Positions 16,456 to 26,700 of a DNA stretch of 64,000 bases are shown one piece after another; within the stretch, counting starts at the first letter, position 1; the number at the start of each line of letters is the position of its first letter. Position numbers and translations under genes: made by a program. The notes beneath the pieces were generated by a model that saw nothing but the letters and a program-made list of their open reading frames with translations, was not told the origin of the DNA and ran no database searches. The stretch comes from Planctomycetota bacterium (lineage in GTDB: Bacteria; Planctomycetota; B15-G4; SIAN01). Where the stretch lies: NCBI GenBank assembly GCA_028289345.1, contig JANQQL010000015.1, positions 372,001-436,000 of the forward strand. Reading direction: 5' to 3'.

Positions 16456-17838
16456 TTAGCGAGGTGTCACCAAGTAGGGGTCGTCTTGGAAGGGGTCTTT
16501 GTACGGGTCCTTCGGAAACACCGGCTCCTCGGCCTGGTTCGGAGTTTCCTCTTCCTCGTCAGGCTGCTTGTCCCTGTCGTTCAAGGTCTGCATGGCCACC
16601 AGATACAACGCTCCTCCCATCGCCACCAGGTGGTACAGCAAGTCGAAGTGGGAACGGTTGAGGAAGGTGGCCCCCACCAGGAAACCCAGCAAGGACGACT
16701 CGATCATGTTGGCGTAGTTGATCATCCACCGGGGGCCATCCCGGGTTCGCGCCGTCTTCTTGAGTTTGAGCATCAAGAGCAGCGTCGAGAAGATCATCAT
16801 CAGGAAGAAAAACAGGGCCGGGAAGCCGGTCTCGGCCAAGAGCTGCAAGTAGGAATTGTGCGCGACTCGGACGGAGCCCTCTTTCTTCCCGTCCTGGTGT
16901 TGAGACTGCGGATGCGGGTCGTAACGCCGGAAGTACTGAGTGAACAGCAGGAACCCCACGCCGTTGACCGGTTTGGCCTTGGCCATCTCCCAGGCCACGG
17001 CCCAGGCGTAGAAACGACCCGCCGCCGACCCTTCGGATTTCGGGTCCTTGAGTGTCGCCAGCCGGGCCCGAATGTCCGCCGGCATGAAAACAATGAACAG
17101 GAGCACCGCGAACCCCGCCATCGAGAACCCGACGAACTTGTGACGAGAGCGAAGGGTGAACATCCCCAACACCGCCACCAGCGTCAGGAACCCGCCTCGG
17201 GAACGGGTGATCAGAATGGCGACGATGGTCAGCCCGGTGGCAATGAGCCAGTAGCGCCGGGCCTTCTTGCTCGTCGTCGAGTGCGCCATGTAGTACAGAA
17301 TCGGCAGCACCATGTTCATGGCCAGGCAGAAGTCGTTGTTGTCCTTCAGCATCCCGCCAGGGCCCTGAAGGATGCGCCCCCCGCCGATCAGCCCGAACAA
17401 CCCCCCCTTGATGCCGTAGAAACCCAGGCTTAGGCCAATGGTCCACAACATGATGTCCAAGCGCCGCTTGCTGTCGACCAGTCCCACTGTGAACAAGGAC
17501 ACCGCGAACACCTTGACGATGTCGAGCCACTTGGTGATTTGTCGCTCCGGCTGTTCCAGATGGAGGAACACGGCGAGTGTGATCCAAAGACCCAGCAGGA
17601 GCATCCATTTTTGACTGGGCCAACGGCGCGTGAACTTGCGCGTCTCGAAGAAGAAGAACCCGGCGAGCATGCACACCGCCACGAACAGCGAGAAACGCAG
17701 CCCCCGCGCCGGTCCCCAGCACAGGTCTTGCGGGCGCATGTAGGCCAACCACGAGAACACGCACAACCCGAAGAACGGGCGCGTCATCGTGTAGGGCAGG
17801 GCACACCCAATGAAGGCCAAGAGGAAAAGGTCGCGCAA
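16456..17838 (-). CDS. Exosortase-A-associated O-glycosylation ligase (TIGR03097-like)
   Basis: A 460-residue polytopic membrane protein of the O-antigen ligase (Wzy/WaaL) superfamily. The start MRDLFLLAFIGCALPY and the early SWLAYMRPQDLCWG are characteristic of the putative O-glycosylation ligases encoded with exosortase A systems. About ten TM helices are visible, with the large periplasmic loop of Wzy_C carrying RFYAWAVAWEM and VAHNSYLQLLAETGF near residues 285 and 340. Its role would be to transfer a polymerised glycan from lipid carrier onto protein or lipid at the periplasmic face. The start codon is TTG, preceded by GAGAG. The C-terminal ~45 residues are acidic and charged. No exosortase gene is present in the window. 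Confidence 0.85.
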   Translation of the reverse strand: MRDLFLLAFIGCALPYTMTRPFFGLCVFSWLAYMRPQDLCWGPARGLRFSLFVAVCMLAGFFFFETRKFTRRWPSQKWMLLLGLWITLAVFLHLEQPERQITKWLDIVKVFAVSLFTVGLVDSKRRLDIMLWTIGLSLGFYGIKGGLFGLIGGGRILQGPGGMLKDNNDFCLAMNMVLPILYYMAHSTTSKKARRYWLIATGLTIVAILITRSRGGFLTLVAVLGMFTLRSRHKFVGFSMAGFAVLLFIVFMPADIRARLATLKDPKSEGSAAGRFYAWAVAWEMAKAKPVNGVGFLLFTQYFRRYDPHPQSQHQDGKKEGSVRVAHNSYLQLLAETGFPALFFFLMMIFSTLLLMLKLKKTARTRDGPRWMINYANMIESSLLGFLVGATFLNRSHFDLLYHLVAMGGALYLVAMQTLNDRDKQPDEEEETPNQAEEPVFPKDPYKDPFQDDPYLVTPR

Positions 17839-17982
17839 CGGGTTCTCTCAAAGAAGCTGCGGTCGCAGGGGGGAACCGTCTGATACATCGGTGTCCGCAG
17901 CACCGGAACTGGGGGAAAGGCCGGGCTTCTTCCCGCCGAACCCACCACCGTGGGCTCGGTTTCGCAAGGTAACATCGCAGGG

Positions 17983-19536
17983 ATGACCTCTCACCGAAGG
18001 CTTTCCACGGGAATCGACGGCCTCGACCTCATTCTCGATGGCGGAATCCGCTATCCCAAGGACGGTTCCATGTTCCTCGTGGTGTTGGGCGGACCCGGGA
18101 CCGGCAAGACCCATTTCGCACTGGAGCTGACCGTGCGAATCCTCGCCCAGGAAGGGGGCGACGGGGCGATCCACATGTACTACGGGCTGGATCAGCCCCC
18201 CGAAGAGATCCACGCCAAGCTGCGGGAAGACTTCCAGTACTACGGCGTGTCCGGACAATGGAATCACGTCACCGGGACCATTCGCGGCGAAAACTACCGG
18301 GCCACTCTGCACTCGATTCAAACCCAGCCCGAGGACAAAGAGGGCCGCTACTTCCTGTGTGCTTCCCTTCAAGGGGCGGATCATCGCATCGAAAGCAGCG
18401 AATCCCTGTTTCGTCGCCTGGATGAGGACATCGAAGCGATCACCCGCCTGGCACCCTCGGTCGGCAAGCCTCTCGTGCCGCGGTTGGTCACCATCGACAA
18501 CATCTCTCTGAGCGCCTTCGACGACGGAGACGACGTGCGCCACGCCCTGCAGAAGATCCGCGCGCGTCTGGTGGAACGACGCATGCACGGCATCTTCCTG
18601 GTGGAGACGCCGGGGGCTGACTCGGATCGGGGAACGTTCTCCGCCGCCGAGTACGCCGCCGACGTGATCTTGCAGCTCGGCTACCACGAGTTTGGGGACC
18701 AGTTCAAAGAGCGCTCCCTCGAGATCGCCAAGGCGCGCCATCAGTTCTATTTCCGGGGCACCCATCACTTCTCCATTGCGGGAAAGAGCGGCGAGCAGCT
18801 GCGCGGCGCGCGCGGCCAGCGGTCTCCGGGGATCCACGTGTACCCCTCGACTCCGACGCTCCTCTCCTACTTGCAATACCACCGAGAAGAGCCCCCTGCC
18901 GCGGCGGATTCCTTGCCCTTCGGCTACGGCGAGATCCAAGTTCGCGCGACCTCGGCCAATGGGCTGCTTGGTTCGCCGCGACGTCTTGCCAGCCTGTACT
19001 GGCTGACCATGCAGTTCTTGATGGCCGAGCCAGGAACCAAGCTGCTGGTCTCGTTCCAGCAGCGTGGCGAAGAGATCCTCGACCAAGCCGATCAATGGTT
19101 TCCGGACAGCAACTTGCGCGACCAGGTCAAATGCCTGTCCTTCAGTCCCGAGTACATCAGCGCCGGCAAGTTCTTGAAGGACGTGTTCGACGAGCTGGAG
19201 TCGTTCCGCCGCCAGGGCCACGAAGTGACTCGAGTGGCGGTGGCGGGCCTGGAACACTTGCGCTGGGGCTTTCCGCTTCTCAACGACGCGAAGATGTTGA
19301 TTCCGTGGCTCACGGTGTTCTTCCGCTCCCAGTCCATCACTTCGTTGTTCGTAGAGTCCACCTTCCCCACAGCAAGTGACAACGACTCCCCCGGAGAATC
19401 GGCCATGGCCGACACGGTGGACAACTTACTCGTCATTCACGAAAGCTCGGGCGGCACGGCGCACTTGAAGCAGGCAAGGGGGTTCCACGTGCCGGGTTGG
19501 AAGGAGCAGCTCACGTCCTTGCCGGATCTTTCCTAA
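17983..19536 (+). CDS. KaiC-like RecA-fold ATPase with degenerate second domain
   Basis: A 517-residue protein of the KaiC/RadA-like RecA superfamily. The first domain opens with RLSTGIDGLDLILDGG (6-21) and has Walker A GGPGTGKT (36-43) and a Walker B-like RLVTIDN near 172. The second half, from about residue 310, retains the RecA-like order (LLVSFQQRGEEILDQAD, then VAVAGLEHLRWG) but has no P-loop; GLLGSPRRLA lies where GPPGTGKT is expected. So it looks like a tandem KaiC with an inactive second lobe. The ATG at 17983 is chosen because family members begin just before the TGIDGLD motif; an in-frame GTG lies at 17950. Neighbours are envelope-glycan genes, so regulation of polysaccharide export is possible but unproven. 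Confidence 0.8.
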   Translation: MTSHRRLSTGIDGLDLILDGGIRYPKDGSMFLVVLGGPGTGKTHFALELTVRILAQEGGDGAIHMYYGLDQPPEEIHAKLREDFQYYGVSGQWNHVTGTIRGENYRATLHSIQTQPEDKEGRYFLCASLQGADHRIESSESLFRRLDEDIEAITRLAPSVGKPLVPRLVTIDNISLSAFDDGDDVRHALQKIRARLVERRMHGIFLVETPGADSDRGTFSAAEYAADVILQLGYHEFGDQFKERSLEIAKARHQFYFRGTHHFSIAGKSGEQLRGARGQRSPGIHVYPSTPTLLSYLQYHREEPPAAADSLPFGYGEIQVRATSANGLLGSPRRLASLYWLTMQFLMAEPGTKLLVSFQQRGEEILDQADQWFPDSNLRDQVKCLSFSPEYISAGKFLKDVFDELESFRRQGHEVTRVAVAGLEHLRWGFPLLNDAKMLIPWLTVFFRSQSITSLFVESTFPTASDNDSPGESAMADTVDNLLVIHESSGGTAHLKQARGFHVPGWKEQLTSLPDLS

Positions 19537-19827
19537 GGAAATCAAAGGTCCGTCGCTGCGCCTGCCTGGCCGGAATCGTTGGGGAATCCCGACGGAGAAC
19601 GTCCTGAGCCTCCCCGTTCGAGAAATCACGGGACGAGAGACGCCCCCCGAGTTGGCAACGGTTGCTGGGAATTGAGCTCGCCATCCGTCCCGACCGTCTC
19701 GGCGCGGTCAAACCATCGTGGTCTGGGAGCTTAGAACCGAACTGCTCCCATCCCGCGGATTTGCGCTGACTCGGGGAGCCGCGGACTCGGCCCATCCCAC
19801 GAGCAGATCAGGACGTCTCCTCTGGTG

Positions 19828-21453
19828 TCAGTCTTCTTGACTTCGCGGAGGCCGACGACGGCGTTCGCCCTCGGGACGTTCCCGCCGAGGTCGATCGGTT
19901 CTGGCGGGTCGGTCTTGGGGCGTTGGTCTTTCACGAGAACGCAGCGTCGGAGTTCGTTCGGGTGCATCTTCGTCCCGATTCTCTTCCGGTCGCCAGGTTC
20001 GGGCAGCGGCGATGTCCTCGATCAAGAAGACCTGCAGACGGTTCTCGTGGTAGTCCCAGCGTTCGGCGAAGAACTCCTGCTGCAAGCTGCCGACTTCCCA
20101 GACCCAATCGTAGAAGCCGCCCCGATCGCCGCTGACTCCTTGGAAGTCGGTCGGAATCACGACCCACACTCGCTTCGCTTCCGAGAGTCCCGCGCGGTAC
20201 AGGTCATATCCCCGTCCGAACTGGGGCGGCGCTTCCAGAAGGAGTTCCTCTGGCAACTGAGGCACGTACAACGCAAACAGATAGTGGATCTCTGCCACCA
20301 CGGCGTCGTCTTCTTCTAGTCGCTCTTCGATCCATTCCGCCGCGCCGCGCAAGTTGTGCCGATTGCCGTCCAGGTAGTGGGAAGCGAACGCAGGGGCGAA
20401 GGGACTGAGGGCGAGCACCGGCACGAACCAGCGCGCCACGCGCAGTTTCTGGGTCGCCAGGGTCACCAATTCGGCGAGCGCCATCGCGGCAAGGACCAGC
20501 AGCAAGGGAACCACGGGGATCAGGTAGCGCTGCTCGACCGGCACCTGGATCGCGGCCAAGCCCAAGACAAGAGCAATGGGCAGCCCGGCCCCCATCCAAA
20601 GGAACGCGGCCAACGATTGGTCACGACCCAGCAGCCGCCAAGCTCCCAACGCCGCCAGGGCCGAGATGGAAAGTCCCAGGTTGTAAGCAATGCCCTGGAT
20701 CAACGCGGGCACCGAGTCTGCCCCCGCGTCCTGCATGAAGAAGCGAAAGCCCACAGTTTCCGAAACAGACTGCAGCTTGATCAATGCGAGCACCGCACCC
20801 AAGGCAAACAACACCCCCAGGGGCGAAAGCGTGCGCCACGACAGGTCGCAACCCCGCCACTTCGAAGCCAAGGCAAAGGCGGCACAGGAACCCAAGAGCA
20901 AGACCGCGGTGGGATGGGTGGCGATCGCCAGGGCGAACCAAATCATCGACTGAATCATCAGGCGCCGGGAGTTCTGCTGCACCGCGGCATAGAACTGAAA
21001 CGCGGCCACTGCCGACAGCAACAACAGCAGCGAATAGAACCGGGCGAACTGAGAGTGATAGATCAGCCACGGCGAAAATGTGGCAAGGGCAGCGAGCAGG
21101 TGGCGCGTGAGTCCATCAAGAAAACGGCGGCTCCCGGCAAACAGCACTCCCACCGCCAGTGCTCCCGCCAGCGCCGGGACGGCTCGCAACGAGAGCTCCA
21201 GCGACTCGTGGGCTCCGGGGAATTGCAGGCACAACCACTCCAAGACGAAGAACAGCGGGTAGACCTTGAGGGACGGGCTCGCCTCCTCAGTCCAGAGTTC
21301 CCCGGCGTGAATGTGGCTGTAGGCCTCGTCTCCCCACAGACTCCACTCGCCAAGGCAGAGACCGCGAACCAAGCCCGCCACCAACAGCCAACCCAGCAGC
21401 GCGAGACGCTCGCCGCGCTGGTGAGTGGTTGGATCCGGGGATGGTTCGTTCAA
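19828..21453 (-). CDS. Family-39-type membrane glycosyltransferase (ArnT/PMT-like)
   Basis: A 541-residue integral membrane glycosyltransferase. The TTG at 21453 is preferred: GGAGAGG lies nine bases upstream and the first TM helix starts about 16 residues later, whereas upstream in-frame starts give 170 Pro/Ser/Arg-rich residues with no domain. The GT39/PMT signature WGDEAYSH is near residue 42, in the first periplasmic loop where the catalytic Asp-Glu sits. Ten to eleven TM helices follow, then a periplasmic domain (RGAAEWIEE near 375). It should transfer a sugar from a polyprenyl-phosphate donor at the outer face of the inner membrane. The C-terminal ~60 residues are an Arg/Pro-rich disordered tail. 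Acceptor unknown. Confidence 0.85.
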   Translation of the reverse strand: MNEPSPDPTTHQRGERLALLGWLLVAGLVRGLCLGEWSLWGDEAYSHIHAGELWTEEASPSLKVYPLFFVLEWLCLQFPGAHESLELSLRAVPALAGALAVGVLFAGSRRFLDGLTRHLLAALATFSPWLIYHSQFARFYSLLLLLSAVAAFQFYAAVQQNSRRLMIQSMIWFALAIATHPTAVLLLGSCAAFALASKWRGCDLSWRTLSPLGVLFALGAVLALIKLQSVSETVGFRFFMQDAGADSVPALIQGIAYNLGLSISALAALGAWRLLGRDQSLAAFLWMGAGLPIALVLGLAAIQVPVEQRYLIPVVPLLLVLAAMALAELVTLATQKLRVARWFVPVLALSPFAPAFASHYLDGNRHNLRGAAEWIEERLEEDDAVVAEIHYLFALYVPQLPEELLLEAPPQFGRGYDLYRAGLSEAKRVWVVIPTDFQGVSGDRGGFYDWVWEVGSLQQEFFAERWDYHENRLQVFLIEDIAAARTWRPEENRDEDAPERTPTLRSRERPTPQDRPARTDRPRRERPEGERRRRPPRSQED

Positions 21454-21982
21454 GTCGCTGGTCCTCTCCGCCCGGCCGTTCCGTTCGGCCTCGGTTTTTG
21501 CCCTTGGAAACGCTCGCCCGAGTGCCGCTTCGACCGGGACAGCTCCTCCCCCGATCTTCCTCGGGACAGCCGAAATCTCGGTCACCGAACGCCGCCCCGC
21601 GGCGACCCGCCCCATCATCGAACTTGGCCTCGGCCCCCTGAGTGACCAGGGAAAGGGCAAGTTTCTCATCGAACCCTCGGGCGAAAAGCCAAAACCGTCT
21701 TGGCCCTTCTCGAAAACCAGGGAGACTCGGGTCAAGGCAATGGGAGGCGGTCGCCGAAGCGCAAGAAGAGCCGGAGTTCCCGGCCACGCCGCGCCGGGCC
21801 GAAGATGCCGTTGAAACGACCCCGGATGGCCGATCGAAAAAGTTCGTTTCCGCCGAGGAGTCGGACCGCAGGGGAATCGATGGATTCGTCGAGGATTCGA
21901 GGATGAAGACGGAGGCGAAGTTGTCCGATCGGGCGCCGAAAGACTTTCTCGGCCTTCGATTTTCACAGGAAGGTGATCTCGG
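21454..21982. other. Gene-free divergent intergenic region
   Basis: About 530 bases lie between the divergent glycosyltransferase and SGNH genes. In-frame extensions and small ORFs exist but have no domain character. A weak member of the repeated intergenic element family lies at 21684-21752 and a GAAAGACTTTC palindrome at 21945-21955. No convincing promoter was found by eye. Confidence 0.4.
21684..21752 (+). repeat. Dispersed intergenic element, possible copy D
   Basis: In plus orientation, AAGCCAAAACCGTCTTGG and then GACTCGGGTCAAGGCAATGG parallel the minus-strand order of copy B (AAGCCAGAAAGGACTTGG, then GACCCGGGCC and GGCATTGG). A GAAAG.CTTTC palindrome lies about 200-260 bases further along in both. 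Identity is lower than between the other copies, so this one is tentative. Confidence 0.3.
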
Positions 21983-22975
21983 GTGATACGACTCTACTTG
22001 GGCCGCCTGGCACTCATGATGTTCCCGTTTCTGGTCGCGGGACTCGGCATGGAATGGTGGCTGCGGCCCCAAGTGCCGCGCAACAGCGTCACTCCCTTTC
22101 AGACCTCCACCGTTGACGGCCTCCCCCATGAAATGCGGCCCAACTTCCAGACCCTGTACAAAGGCGCGACGGTTCAGATCAATGAGCACGGCTTTCGCGG
22201 CGACCTGCCTCCCCGCAAGGAAAGCACTTGGCGAGTGGCCATCATCGGCGACTCGGTGACTTTCGGCAACGCCATCGGAGAAGCCGACACTCTGCCCGTC
22301 CTGCTGCAAGAGCGGCTTCCCAATGCCCAGTTTCTGAACTGCGGAATCCCCGGTTTCAATGCCGAGAACGTGCGCCAGCTCCTCGAACAACGGGTCCTTG
22401 CCTTCGAGCCCGACGCAGTCGTCTACGTGTTCGTGTCGAACGACATCAACCGGTCGGCACCGCAGCGCGAGATCCCAGCCGACTCCGTCATTGATTCCTT
22501 TCACGGGTTTCCGATGGGTTCCGCGTTTCTGCAGTGGACTGGAGTGCGACTGAAGGGACTGCTAAGAGCAATTGGTGACAAGAACTCCGGTCAATGGGTG
22601 CAGTCCACCCTGAAGGAGTTCGAGTCCGGCGGCAAGCAGCGCCTGCGCCAATCCCTGATCGAGATGAAGCAGCTCTGCGACGAGCGACAGATCGACTTCG
22701 TCACCGTTTCCTACCCCTTCCTCATCCGCCCCTCGAACAACCCGTTCGCGCCGATTGAAGAAGCCGCCGAGGAGCTTTGCGGTCGATTGGAGATTCCCTT
22801 CTGGAATCTTGTGAACGCCTTCGAACCAGATGAAGACCTCACGCGACGCTGGGCCAACCCGTTCGATTCCCATCCGAGTCGGGGAGCGAATGAACTGGCG
22901 GCGGACTACCTGATCGCCGAGGTTTTGGAGAAGAAGCTCGCGGCGTTTGAGGGTGGGCGGCCGCAGTCGGAGTGA
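21983..22975 (+). CDS. Membrane-anchored SGNH/GDSL hydrolase-like protein
   Basis: A 330-residue protein with an N-terminal signal anchor (LGRLALMMFPFLVAGLG). The SGNH hydrolase blocks are visible: block I IIGDSVTFG near residue 83 with the nucleophile Ser, block III VSNDIN near 151, and block V DSHPSRGA near 300 with the Asp-His pair. It should be an esterase or acetyltransferase-type enzyme facing the periplasm. Proteins of this kind are common next to polysaccharide genes and remove or transfer O-acyl groups. Translation starts at GTG 21983, with AGGAAGG about nine bases before it. It is divergent from the family-39 glycosyltransferase gene. Substrate unknown. Confidence 0.8.
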   Translation: MIRLYLGRLALMMFPFLVAGLGMEWWLRPQVPRNSVTPFQTSTVDGLPHEMRPNFQTLYKGATVQINEHGFRGDLPPRKESTWRVAIIGDSVTFGNAIGEADTLPVLLQERLPNAQFLNCGIPGFNAENVRQLLEQRVLAFEPDAVVYVFVSNDINRSAPQREIPADSVIDSFHGFPMGSAFLQWTGVRLKGLLRAIGDKNSGQWVQSTLKEFESGGKQRLRQSLIEMKQLCDERQIDFVTVSYPFLIRPSNNPFAPIEEAAEELCGRLEIPFWNLVNAFEPDEDLTRRWANPFDSHPSRGANELAADYLIAEVLEKKLAAFEGGRPQSE

Positions 22976-23141
22976 CCAGAAACTCCCCCTCAGCGAAGGC
23001 GAAGGTCGATCTCACCGACACGAGCCCCAGGCACGGCTAACCGTGATTCTCGGCAATCCCGGTAGCATTCGGAACCTTCCGTCCGCCCCACCTGTCCTGG
23101 CTCCCGCCCTGCAGTGAGACCTTGTTTCCGAAGCAATCCAA

Positions 23142-23633
23142 GTGATCCACCCGTCCGTCAACACAGCCCTCCGCACAATTCTGATCGCAATCAGCGTCCC
23201 CGGGGCACTGCTCACGACGCTTCGGGGCTCCCTGCGAGGGATTCATGGTGCACTGGTCGCGACAGTCCCCGATCACTACCTCGTCCATTTTCGCTTTGGC
23301 GAGATGGCCGTGAACTACGCCGGCTGGCACCTTCGCTCCAGAACCGTCTACTGCGCATTCGCGCTACTCGTGGGAGCCATGCTTCTGGCGAGCGGACTCC
23401 TTGCCGGGTGGACGATCATGCGTCGGCGAAGCTCCGTGGTGTGGCTCGCCACCTCGCTGTCATCACTGCTTCTGGCGTTCTGGGTTGACTACACGGCAGG
23501 CTCCTGGGGTCCTCACTTTCGACCGTTCTATGTTCCCGCAGAACTGAACACGACTCGCTGGTGGTGGACCGTGTGGCCTCCCTCCTGGAAGCATGGATAC
23601 GAGCTGGACGAAAAGCGGGCAACGAACTTCTGA
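23142..23633 (+). CDS. Small membrane protein of unknown function
   Basis: A 163-residue protein with three hydrophobic segments: residues 9-24, 67-93 and 99-117. The loop between the first two contains GIHGALVATVPDHYLVHFRFGE, and the C-terminus is Trp-rich (TRWWWTVWPP). The start is GTG at 23142 without a clear ribosome site, which lowers confidence. Amino-acid composition and the hydrophobic pattern still look like a real gene rather than a shadow, since no other frame here gives a plausible protein. It lies between the SGNH protein and the RHS gene on the same strand. No family recognised. Confidence 0.5.
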   Translation: MIHPSVNTALRTILIAISVPGALLTTLRGSLRGIHGALVATVPDHYLVHFRFGEMAVNYAGWHLRSRTVYCAFALLVGAMLLASGLLAGWTIMRRRSSVVWLATSLSSLLLAFWVDYTAGSWGPHFRPFYVPAELNTTRWWWTVWPPSWKHGYELDEKRATNF

Positions 23634-23759
23634 CCGAGGATCGTTCTGAACTTCCCTCCTTGACATCCAGACCCCTTTTTCACCGCTGGGGCCAAAGAAA
23701 AACAGAAAAGCGCAAAACCTTCTGCCGGGTTTGGTCCGCGAATCCAGGGATCCCTGTCC

Positions 23760-26700
23760 ATGACTTTGAACTGGCGAGGTCAATTCCATGTCGATCCGTA
23801 TCCCCTGGCCACTGGCCTGTTCACACTGAACAGCCTGGCCCACGACAAGAACGGTGACTTCACCGGAGGAGGCGATCTGGGCTCTGGCTGGAGCTCGACT
23901 GTGGGGAGCCGACTCGAGTTTCCGGAACCCAACCGCGCACTCCTCACTCGGGAAGATGGAAGCGAAGTGTCGTTCACTTTGACCAGTGGCGGCTGGCAAG
24001 TCGCCCATGGCTTTCGGTTGGAGCTGATTCAAGAAGGGAGCGATTGGATCGCTCGCTCGTCCGCAGGATGGGAGTGGCGCTACGGACCGCAGGGACGGAT
24101 CACCGCGATCCGCGACACCGCGGGCAACGAGTACTCGATCCTTCATGCTTCGGGGAAAGTCTCCACGGCGAACACGGCAACCGGTCTTGGGGTCACCTTC
24201 CATTACGGATCTTCGGGAGGACTCGAATCGTTCACCGATACCTCGGGAAACACCTGGCACTGCTCCCGCGACACGAATGGTCGGCTGACAACGTTGATCG
24301 ATCCGAACCATGGAGCGGTTCAGTTCGAGTACGACCGCGCGGGTCGTCTCTCTTCCTTCACGGACCTGGGCGGACACAAGTGGCGTTTCGCCTACTACGG
24401 TGCGGGCCTCCGAAAGCACCGCGTGAAATCGATCATGGACCCCGACGGGCACACGTACCAATACGACTACGTGATCGAGGGGACAGAAGTTCGCACCGTC
24501 ATGACTGACCTGGGCGGGGGGGACTGGCAAAGCGTGCATGCGCGGACCGATTCCCCTTCTCTTGTCCGTCGTCGCTCCCCGCCCGGTGCTTGGGTCCACT
24601 TCGAACGAGACAGCCACTATCGAATCACTCGCTTCACCGACGGCCGAGGAGAGGAGTGGACCTACGGTTACGATGCTCATGGCAATCTCCTCGAGATGGT
24701 CGATCCTCTGCAGAGTTCCACGAGCTACACCTACGACTCGCAGAACCGGTTGACCAGCAAGTCCGCGGATGGTGCGACGTGGTCCTTCTTCCGGGACGAT
24801 CCTCTGCACCCCTGGGCGATCACCCGCTGGGTGCAGCCACCGGACGACGCGGGCCAAACCGCCACGACTTCGCTCGAATACTTCGGTCCCGCCGATGGTC
24901 CTGGTCCAGGCAACTGGAACGGTCTTGTGTCGAAAGTCATCGACGACACCGGAGCGGAAACTCGCTTCGAATACGGTGAACACGGCAAGCTGATTGGCGT
25001 TCAGGAAGGACCCGCCGGTGCTCCCGGGATGGTCTCCGTTCGCTACGACCAGGGATCTCTGCCCGTCTTCTTGGAACAAAGCGGGATGACCTACTCCGCC
25101 GACGCACCGGCCTTGCCGCCATTACCGGCTGCTCTGCAAGGCCGCCTGAACCGACAACTCATCTCCACCCAACGAGATTGGACCGGCCAGATCACTTCCC
25201 AGGCGTTCACCGTGGAAGTCCCCCTCGACTCGGGAAGCGGGTGGGAACTGTCGGAGATCACCGAAACTCGAACCTACGATGCCTATGGACGATTGACGTC
25301 TCGGGGAGTGGTGAGTGAGGAACCGCTGGCCCACGTGTCCTCACCGACGGCCTCGTCTTCGTCCCGAGCGTTCTCCTCGCTCCACGACGCCCTCGGGAGT
25401 CAGGCGATCACCGCGCCCGATGGCACGCTGGTTCGAATCGAACGAGACGGAGCTGGCTGCGTGAATCACGTCTCCACTGGAGATGCGGGGCCCCACGAAC
25501 TCGCCGTCGACATCGCCTACGAAGCCAACGGTCTGATCCGCTCACGAAGCTTCCAGGACGGCACCAGTGTCCATTTCGAGTGGCGGCCCAACGCGGTCAT
25601 CGAAAGCACCGAGTACCGTGACGGGACCACCGTTCTCTTGAGGACGGAGTTCCAGTACGACTCGCGAAATCTTCCGATCGGGGTCACCGAAACCTCTCCG
25701 AATCAGGTCGTGAGCAAGGCCTACGCGTACGATTCACGGCGGCGATTGACGAGCGAATCGTTCCACGTCTCACCGCCCGGCACCTTGGAACAATGGGATT
25801 ACGTCTATGACGGAGCCGGCAATCGCCTCGAGGCGATCCTCCACCTCGATGGCGCGCTCTGTTCGATCGATCGCTACTCCTATGACTCCCAAGACCCCGC
25901 CACGTACCAAAGTCACAACAACCGGCTGACTCGCATCGAAAGAGAGGACTCCCGGGGAGTCATCCTCGCGGCCTGTCATTTCTTCTACGACAACCCATTC
26001 GGCCACGTTTCGGCCATGGTCACCCGGGAGGCCGGCGCATCCACCTGCACCGCGACCCGCTTCGCGTACACCCAGCAAGGAGCCCCATGGCTCGCCTGGG
26101 ACGAAACCTGGACAGACCGTGGCAACGGCCCCACCAACCTGGTGCGCGGAGACATCCTCGAGACCCGACAGTGGATGGAGGAAACCTATCTTTGGCGCTG
26201 GCGCGATGGAGAAACACTGGTGCCACTTGCGGAAGAGTGGGTTTCCTCGATCGGCTGGATTCGGTCCCGATACTCGGTGGATTCCGAAGACGGAACCGAG
26301 ACCGAGCTCACCCTCCCACTCGTTCCGTTCGGTGTTCGCGACGCCGGCGGGGCCATCCCTTCGAATCACCTGGCCGACCACCTCGGTTCCATTCGCTTGC
26401 ATGGCGTCGCCGGCAACTACGCGCCGGAGAACTACTTGGCATTCGGCACGAGCCGATCAAACTCCACCTCCGTTCCCCACGCTGGCTTCGCCGGTGGTCT
26501 GGGCGCCCAGCAAGGCTGGATGGGTGCGCCACTCACGGGTGCCAGCATGGTGCGAATGGGTCATCGAAACTACGCCCCGAACCTGGGTCGCTTTCTCATG
26601 CGGGATCCCATCAGCATCGCGGGAGACCTCAACGTCTATGCCTTCGTCGATGCCAAACCAACCAGCTCAGTGGATCCCTTGGGGCTGGCCGCCCAAGGTG

